In this document: positions 6,397 through 10,525 of the stretch, piece by piece
Position numbering within the stretch: position 1 is the stretch's first letter
Layout of the letters: the number at the start of each line of letters is the position of its first letter
Notes under the pieces: generated by a model
What the model saw: only the letters and a program-made list of their open reading frames with translations
Databases searched by the model: none
What the model was told of the DNA's origin: nothing
Source of the DNA: Caryophanales bacterium
Lineage (GTDB): Bacteria; Bacillota_I; Bacilli_A; RFN20; CAG-826
DNA: 10,525 bases
Reading direction: 5' to 3'
Assembly: GCA_028723545.1 (NCBI GenBank)
Contig: JAQYER010000097.1
Location: forward strand, 1 to 10,525
Translations under genes and position numbers: made by a program

Positions 6397-7737
6397 ATGA
6401 AAGAAATTAAATGCCCACATTGTGGTAAGACTTTTACTCCATCTGTTGATGAATATAACGATTTATTAAGCCAAGTTCGAAATGAACAATTTGAAATTGA
6501 ATTAAAGAAACGCTTGGATGATAAAACAGAGTCTTTTGAAATTCAAAATAAATTAGATAAAGATAATTTAAAAAATGAATATGAAAAGAAAATTGCTTCA
6601 ATAATTAACAACAATAACCTCGAACAAGAAAAACAAAAAAATGAAATTGAAAGATTAAAAGATAAATTAAATAGTGAAGAAAATCGCCTTAAATTAGAAA
6701 TTGAAAAAGCTTTATTAGATGCGAATAATCAAATCGCTGAATTGAAGAAAACAGATATTATTAATAAAAAAGATTTTGAAATTAAAATTAATAAAGCTAT
6801 CCAAGAAGAAAAAGATAAATCAATCGAAAAAGATCGACAAATCGAACAATTATTATCACAAATTGAAAATAATAAGAATGAAAAACAATTATCTGAAAAA
6901 CAATTAAAAGATAAATATGAAATATTATTAAAAGAAAAAGATGTACAAATCGAATATTACAAAGATTTTAAGCTTAAATTATCTACGAAGATGATTGGCG
7001 AATCTCTTGAACAATATTGCTTAAATAAATTTGAAGAAGTTAGACCGGCTGGATTTCAACGCGCTTATTTTAAAAAAGATAATGAAGTTATTGATGGTGG
7101 AAAAGGAGATTTTATTTTCCGTGATTTTACCGAAGATGGAATTGAATATATTTCCATTATGTTTGAAATGAAAAATGAAAATGATTTAACCGCCACTAAA
7201 CATAAAAATGATGATTTTTTTGATAAATTGGATAAAGACCGTAATAATCACAATTGCGAATATGCCGTTTTAGTGTCTACTCTTGAACCAGAAAGCGAAT
7301 ATTATAATCAAGGAATAGTGGATGTTTCTTTTAGAGCGAACCATCCAAAAATGTATGTTATTCGTCCTCAAAATTTCATTTCCTTAATTACGATATTAAG
7401 AAACGCTAACATGAACGCAATTGATGCAAAAAGAAAATTAGTTAGCCTTCAAAAAGAAAATATTGATATAACTAATTTTGAAAACGCTTTATTAGATTTC
7501 CAAAATAAATTTGGAAATAATTATCGTCTTGCCTCAGAGAAATTCACTGATGCGATTGATGAAATAGATAAAACAATTAGTCATTTAAACAAAGTTAAAG
7601 ATGCTTTACTTGGATGCGATCGTAATTTAAGGCTCGCTAATGACAAGGCTCAAGATTTATCAATTAAAAAATTAACAAAAAATAATCCAACAATGACTAA
7701 GAAATTTTTAGAGGCCAATCAAAATAAAGATGAATGA
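6397..7737 (+). CDS. DUF2130 coiled-coil protein with PD-(D/E)XK-like nuclease signature
   Basis: This 446-residue protein has three parts. The N-terminus carries CPHCGKTF (Cys6, Cys9), half of a zinc-ribbon knuckle with no second CxxC pair. Residues about 20-190 are charged, Lys/Glu-rich heptad-like sequence and should form a long coiled coil. Residues about 198-335 match DUF2130. In that domain GESLEQY (Glu202, Glu205), GGKGDF (Asp238) and FEMK (Glu257, Lys259) fall in the order helix-Glu, Asp, Glu-x-Lys expected of a PD-(D/E)XK nuclease core. The nuclease reading is inference from these residues; the family has no function known to me. A further helical segment follows (about 340-446). No export signal is seen, so it is probably cytoplasmic or DNA-associated. 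It heads the operon behind its own promoter and overlaps addB by 8 bp, suggesting a role linked to DNA-end repair. Confidence 0.85.
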   Translation: MKEIKCPHCGKTFTPSVDEYNDLLSQVRNEQFEIELKKRLDDKTESFEIQNKLDKDNLKNEYEKKIASIINNNNLEQEKQKNEIERLKDKLNSEENRLKLEIEKALLDANNQIAELKKTDIINKKDFEIKINKAIQEEKDKSIEKDRQIEQLLSQIENNKNEKQLSEKQLKDKYEILLKEKDVQIEYYKDFKLKLSTKMIGESLEQYCLNKFEEVRPAGFQRAYFKKDNEVIDGGKGDFIFRDFTEDGIEYISIMFEMKNENDLTATKHKNDDFFDKLDKDRNNHNCEYAVLVSTLEPESEYYNQGIVDVSFRANHPKMYVIRPQNFISLITILRNANMNAIDAKRKLVSLQKENIDITNFENALLDFQNKFGNNYRLASEKFTDAIDEIDKTISHLNKVKDALLGCDRNLRLANDKAQDLSIKKLTKNNPTMTKKFLEANQNKDE

Positions 7738-10018
7738 TTTAAATAATAAAATTATTATTTCACCTAATTCAATTAATCGAATATTTTTATCAATTAGAAA
7801 TAAAAATCCTCGATTAAATTTTACTATTTTTGATTTGCCAACTTTACAAAAAGCATTATTCGGAGATTATAATTTTTCGGCAATTAATTATTTGTTATCA
7901 CACACTTCTTATTCATTAAAAGATATTAAATGCTTTTTAAATTATATTAGTCGTGGAGTGAATACTGAAATTAATGATGACATCAAAAAAATATATGATT
8001 TATTAATTCAAAATAATTTATTAACTAAAGACGACTTAATAAAAAATCTTTTTAAACAATATGACGTCATAATTGTTGGATATTGCCAAGAGAACATTGA
8101 ATTACAAAATGTTTTAAAAATATTAAATGTTACTAATTATCAATATTTAAAAATAGAAGATTTAATCGATACAAAGAAACCGCAATTACTAAAATTTAAA
8201 AATTACGACGAAGAAATTCGCTATGTTTTAAATTTAATAATCAATGAGCAAAATGAAGATAATAATAATCATCATAAAAAATATATTGTATGCGAAGAAG
8301 ATTATTTCAATATATTAAAAATATATGCATCTTCGTATAACGTTAAGTTATATTTCAAAAATGAATATTCATTAATTAACACTCGTTTGGGAAAACATTT
8401 ATTAGATCGTTGTCTTGATAAAAATATCGATGACCCATTTTTAATTTTAGATGATTTGTATAAAGATTATGGTGGAGAAGAATTCATTGATAATTTAAAA
8501 AATAATATTAATCAATATTTAGTTAAAGAAGTTATTGATGGTAAAAAAATATATGTTGATAGCCTTTATGAATCATTAAAAACATTAATGTCTTCAATGT
8601 ATTTAAATTCACCTCATTATGAAAATGAAATCATTGTAACTTCAAAAATCGATATTAATCCAAATATTGATTATTATCTTGTTGGAGCGAGCGATAAATT
8701 TTTGCCAACTTTATATAAAAATAACGAAATGTTCGATGATTCATTGTTAGAAAAAAATAACATTAACAATAGTCGAATTAAAAATATTGAAGTCGATGAA
8801 TTATCAAATGCCTTTGTGAAATTTAAAAATGTTGTTCATATGTCTTATTCTTCAACGAAAGGCAAAGACGTTGTTTTTAATACGACATATGTTAATCAAA
8901 TTATTATCCCTAAAAACTTAGATTATGATTATTCGCTAGATGTTATAAAAGCATATTATTCAAAAGCCATTGATATTCAGAAAAAATATAACGAAAATAG
9001 TTTTGATTTGAATTATGAATCAATATTAAAAGACAACAATTATTTTATTGACGAATATGATTCATCATTTAACATGACTGGTAATGAGAAGATGAATAAA
9101 TCAACAACGTTATCATATTCTTCAATTGACCAATTTTCGCATTGCCCATTCAAATATTATATAGAACACGTTTTACATCTTTCTTCTTTTGAAGAAAATT
9201 TTAACGCTAATCTAGGGACTTTCGCTCATCACATATTTGAATATATTGACCAATTAGATTTTGAAGAAGCATATCAAAAAGCATGTTCTTTCGATATATA
9301 CCAAAAATTTAATGCTGAAGAATTAATTATCATTGATTCACTTTATTCAAAAATGAAATATGCTTATGAAAAACTAAAAAATAATATTTATGTAAATAAT
9401 GTTGTTTCAAAGTCTTATCATGAATATCAAAATTTTTATAAAATTGATGATGGTTTATTTATCAAAGGCACGATTGACAATTTGGTGCAATTTGATAATG
9501 GCAAATTATTAATATTAGATTACAAAACAAAGAAAATTGACAAATTATCGGTGAGTGAAAAGGAAAAATTAAGTCAAGGAATGAATTTGCAATTACCAAT
9601 GTATGCGACATTTATTTCTTTAAATGAAAATTTTAACCAAGATGATTTATTAGGTTTATATTTTTATCCTTTAATTAACGATGAATTCGACCAAAATAGC
9701 GAGGAATATTCTGAAAGTTTTCGCTTAAAAGGTTATACATTTGATAAAACTCACATTGAGAACAAATTCATATCTTCGGTGAGATATAATTATCCTCTTG
9801 ATGAATTATTAGATATAACAATTAATCATATTAAATTGATTAAGCAAGAAATTGATAATGTTTCTTTTAAAGTTAACCCTAAAATTACATTGGATCCAAA
9901 TACTTGTAAATATTGTTCGTATTCCAATATTTGCTTTAAGAAATTTGCGAAAAAGGATCGTCCAAATTTAGAAGAAGAAGAAAATGAAGAAAGAAACGGT
10001 GAAGAAGATGGCGAATAA
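7730..10018 (+). CDS. addB: AddB-like helicase-nuclease subunit with Fe-S PD-(D/E)XK nuclease domain
   Basis: The product is 762 residues. The C-terminal third is clearly the AddB/RecB-type nuclease: SSIDQFSHCPFKYY begins it, GTFAHH supplies the conserved His500/501, GTIDN gives Asp583, and LDYKTK gives Asp597 and Lys599. Four cysteines, Cys472 plus C-x2-C-x5-C at 726, 729 and 735, match the iron-sulfur staple of AddB. The N-terminal part looks like an inactivated helicase fold: YYLVGASDKFLP (315-326) resembles the late helicase segment of AddB, and no Walker A is present. The protein is well short of the about 1,160 residues of Bacillus AddB, so this is a reduced form. With AddA it should resect double-strand breaks for recombination. 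The start overlaps the DUF2130 stop by 8 bp and lacks a well-spaced Shine-Dalgarno, but an in-frame TAG at 7709 leaves no upstream alternative. The end is an acidic tail. Confidence 0.85.
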   Translation: MNDLNNKIIISPNSINRIFLSIRNKNPRLNFTIFDLPTLQKALFGDYNFSAINYLLSHTSYSLKDIKCFLNYISRGVNTEINDDIKKIYDLLIQNNLLTKDDLIKNLFKQYDVIIVGYCQENIELQNVLKILNVTNYQYLKIEDLIDTKKPQLLKFKNYDEEIRYVLNLIINEQNEDNNNHHKKYIVCEEDYFNILKIYASSYNVKLYFKNEYSLINTRLGKHLLDRCLDKNIDDPFLILDDLYKDYGGEEFIDNLKNNINQYLVKEVIDGKKIYVDSLYESLKTLMSSMYLNSPHYENEIIVTSKIDINPNIDYYLVGASDKFLPTLYKNNEMFDDSLLEKNNINNSRIKNIEVDELSNAFVKFKNVVHMSYSSTKGKDVVFNTTYVNQIIIPKNLDYDYSLDVIKAYYSKAIDIQKKYNENSFDLNYESILKDNNYFIDEYDSSFNMTGNEKMNKSTTLSYSSIDQFSHCPFKYYIEHVLHLSSFEENFNANLGTFAHHIFEYIDQLDFEEAYQKACSFDIYQKFNAEELIIIDSLYSKMKYAYEKLKNNIYVNNVVSKSYHEYQNFYKIDDGLFIKGTIDNLVQFDNGKLLILDYKTKKIDKLSVSEKEKLSQGMNLQLPMYATFISLNENFNQDDLLGLYFYPLINDEFDQNSEEYSESFRLKGYTFDKTHIENKFISSVRYNYPLDELLDITINHIKLIKQEIDNVSFKVNPKITLDPNTCKYCSYSNICFKKFAKKDRPNLEEEENEERNGEEDGE

Positions 10019-10525
10019 TATTCAACAAGAAAAAATATTGCACGCTCCAACGAATCAAAATATCGCTGTATCTGCTGGGGCAGGAACTGGTAAATCAACT
10101 ACATTAAGAAATAAAGTTATTGATTTAATTTCGCGACGTGTTTTTAAACCATCGGAATTTTTAATTGTGACTTTTACGAATGAAGCTGCAAATTCATTAA
10201 GGAATAAAATCAAATCAGAAGTTAGAAAAAATAAAGATTTATCCGATTTAGTAACCGAAGTCGATTCGATGCATATTGATACAATTGATGCTTTCCGATT
10301 ATTTATTGTTAAAAAATATTCAAAATATCTAAATATTAGTGGTGATATAGGAATTATTGATGACCAAATTTTAGAAATTGAACAAAATAAAATTGTTGAC
10401 GAACTATTTTATAAATTATGTGAATCAAAAAATGAATTATTAAAAGAATTCACTAATTCATATATCGTTAAATCTTTTGATGATATAAAAAAACATATAT
10501 TGAAATTAAGCAACTATATTGACCC
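10008..10525 (+). CDS. addA: AddA helicase-nuclease subunit, N-terminal part (runs off the window)
   Basis: An ATG at 10008, inside the last codons of addB (11-bp overlap), opens a frame that continues to the window end, giving 172 residues of a protein that is normally over 1,100 long. It begins MANNIQQEKILHAP, with the glutamine motif region, followed by Walker A SAGAGTGKST (22-31), helicase motif Ia as VTFTNEAANSLRNKI (54-68) and HIDTIDAF (89-96), equivalent to the TIHSF segment of UvrD-like superfamily 1A helicases. The order and the wording of these motifs are typical of AddA. AddA is the ATP-driven 3'-5' translocating subunit and usually bears a second nuclease domain at its C-terminus, which cannot be seen here. 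A GGTGA at 9998-10002 may serve as ribosome binding site, and overlap with addB suggests coupled translation to balance the two subunits. Confidence 0.9.
   Translation, partial: MANNIQQEKILHAPTNQNIAVSAGAGTGKSTTLRNKVIDLISRRVFKPSEFLIVTFTNEAANSLRNKIKSEVRKNKDLSDLVTEVDSMHIDTIDAFRLFIVKKYSKYLNISGDIGIIDDQILEIEQNKIVDELFYKLCESKNELLKEFTNSYIVKSFDDIKKHILKLSNYID

Noticed and set aside
6397..7200. SMC/Rad50-type or phage tail coiled-coil protein
   Set aside because: There is no Walker A at the N-terminus and the later domain matches DUF2130, so the coiled coil alone does not support these families.
6397..7737. Use of the Mollicutes genetic code (TGA as Trp)
   Set aside because: Reading through the two TGA stops would add only a few residues, all six Trp codons in the window are TGG, and no internal TGA occurs.
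9826..10098. Minus-strand frame with a serine-rich stretch
   Set aside because: The serine run is simply the complement of the GAA-rich addB tail, and the region is explained by addB and addA.
1..10525. Biased use of C-ending codons before G-starting codons (for example ATC GAT, ATC GAA)
   Set aside because: Seen repeatedly by eye, but counter-examples such as ATT GAA are common and I cannot count it reliably; a codon-pair statistic on the genome would be needed.

Overview
The window is strongly AT-rich, densely packed bacterial DNA with no RNA gene, insertion sequence, CRISPR array or gene-free stretch over 300 bases. All six tryptophans in the recognised proteins are encoded by TGG and no gene has an internal TGA, while TGA ends two genes. 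It therefore reads as genetic code 11 rather than the Mollicutes code. The gene content (AddA/AddB-type repair enzymes, CapF/CapG-type capsule enzymes, a DUF1846 protein, a lipobox lipoprotein) and the GGAG/GAGGG ribosome binding sites suggest a low-GC Bacillota, probably an uncultured Bacilli-like host-associated lineage. The lineage is an inference.

Region 1 (1-4763, + strand) is one co-directional run. It starts inside a CapG/FnlC-type UDP-sugar 2-epimerase, overlaps a CapF/FnlB-type reductase with a C-terminal cupin, and overlaps again into a secreted lipoprotein with an SGNH/sialate-O-acetylesterase-type fold. It continues with a cyclophilin peptidyl-prolyl isomerase and a BaiN/HI0933-type flavoprotein. 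The first two enzymes are the last two steps of UDP-N-acetyl-L-fucosamine synthesis, so this is the edge of a capsule or surface-polysaccharide locus. The lipoprotein may trim O-acetyl groups from that or another glycan. The isomerase and flavoprotein are probably housekeeping genes downstream.

Region 2 (4754-6235, - strand) is a single DUF1846/UPF0371 gene whose 3' end overlaps the flavoprotein gene by 10 bp. A 161-bp divergent intergenic region (6236-6396) separates it from the next operon. That region holds an extended -10 promoter for the + strand and an overlapping AT-rich inverted repeat.

Region 3 (6397-10525, + strand) is a translationally overlapped three-gene operon: a DUF2130 coiled-coil protein with a visible PD-(D/E)XK-like nuclease signature, a compact AddB-like iron-sulfur nuclease, and the N-terminal 172 residues of AddA, which runs off the window. 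AddA and AddB are expected to work together in double-strand-break end processing. The tightly coupled DUF2130 protein is the most interesting association here, as a candidate extra partner of the AddAB machine. No clearly new system is proven by the sequence alone.
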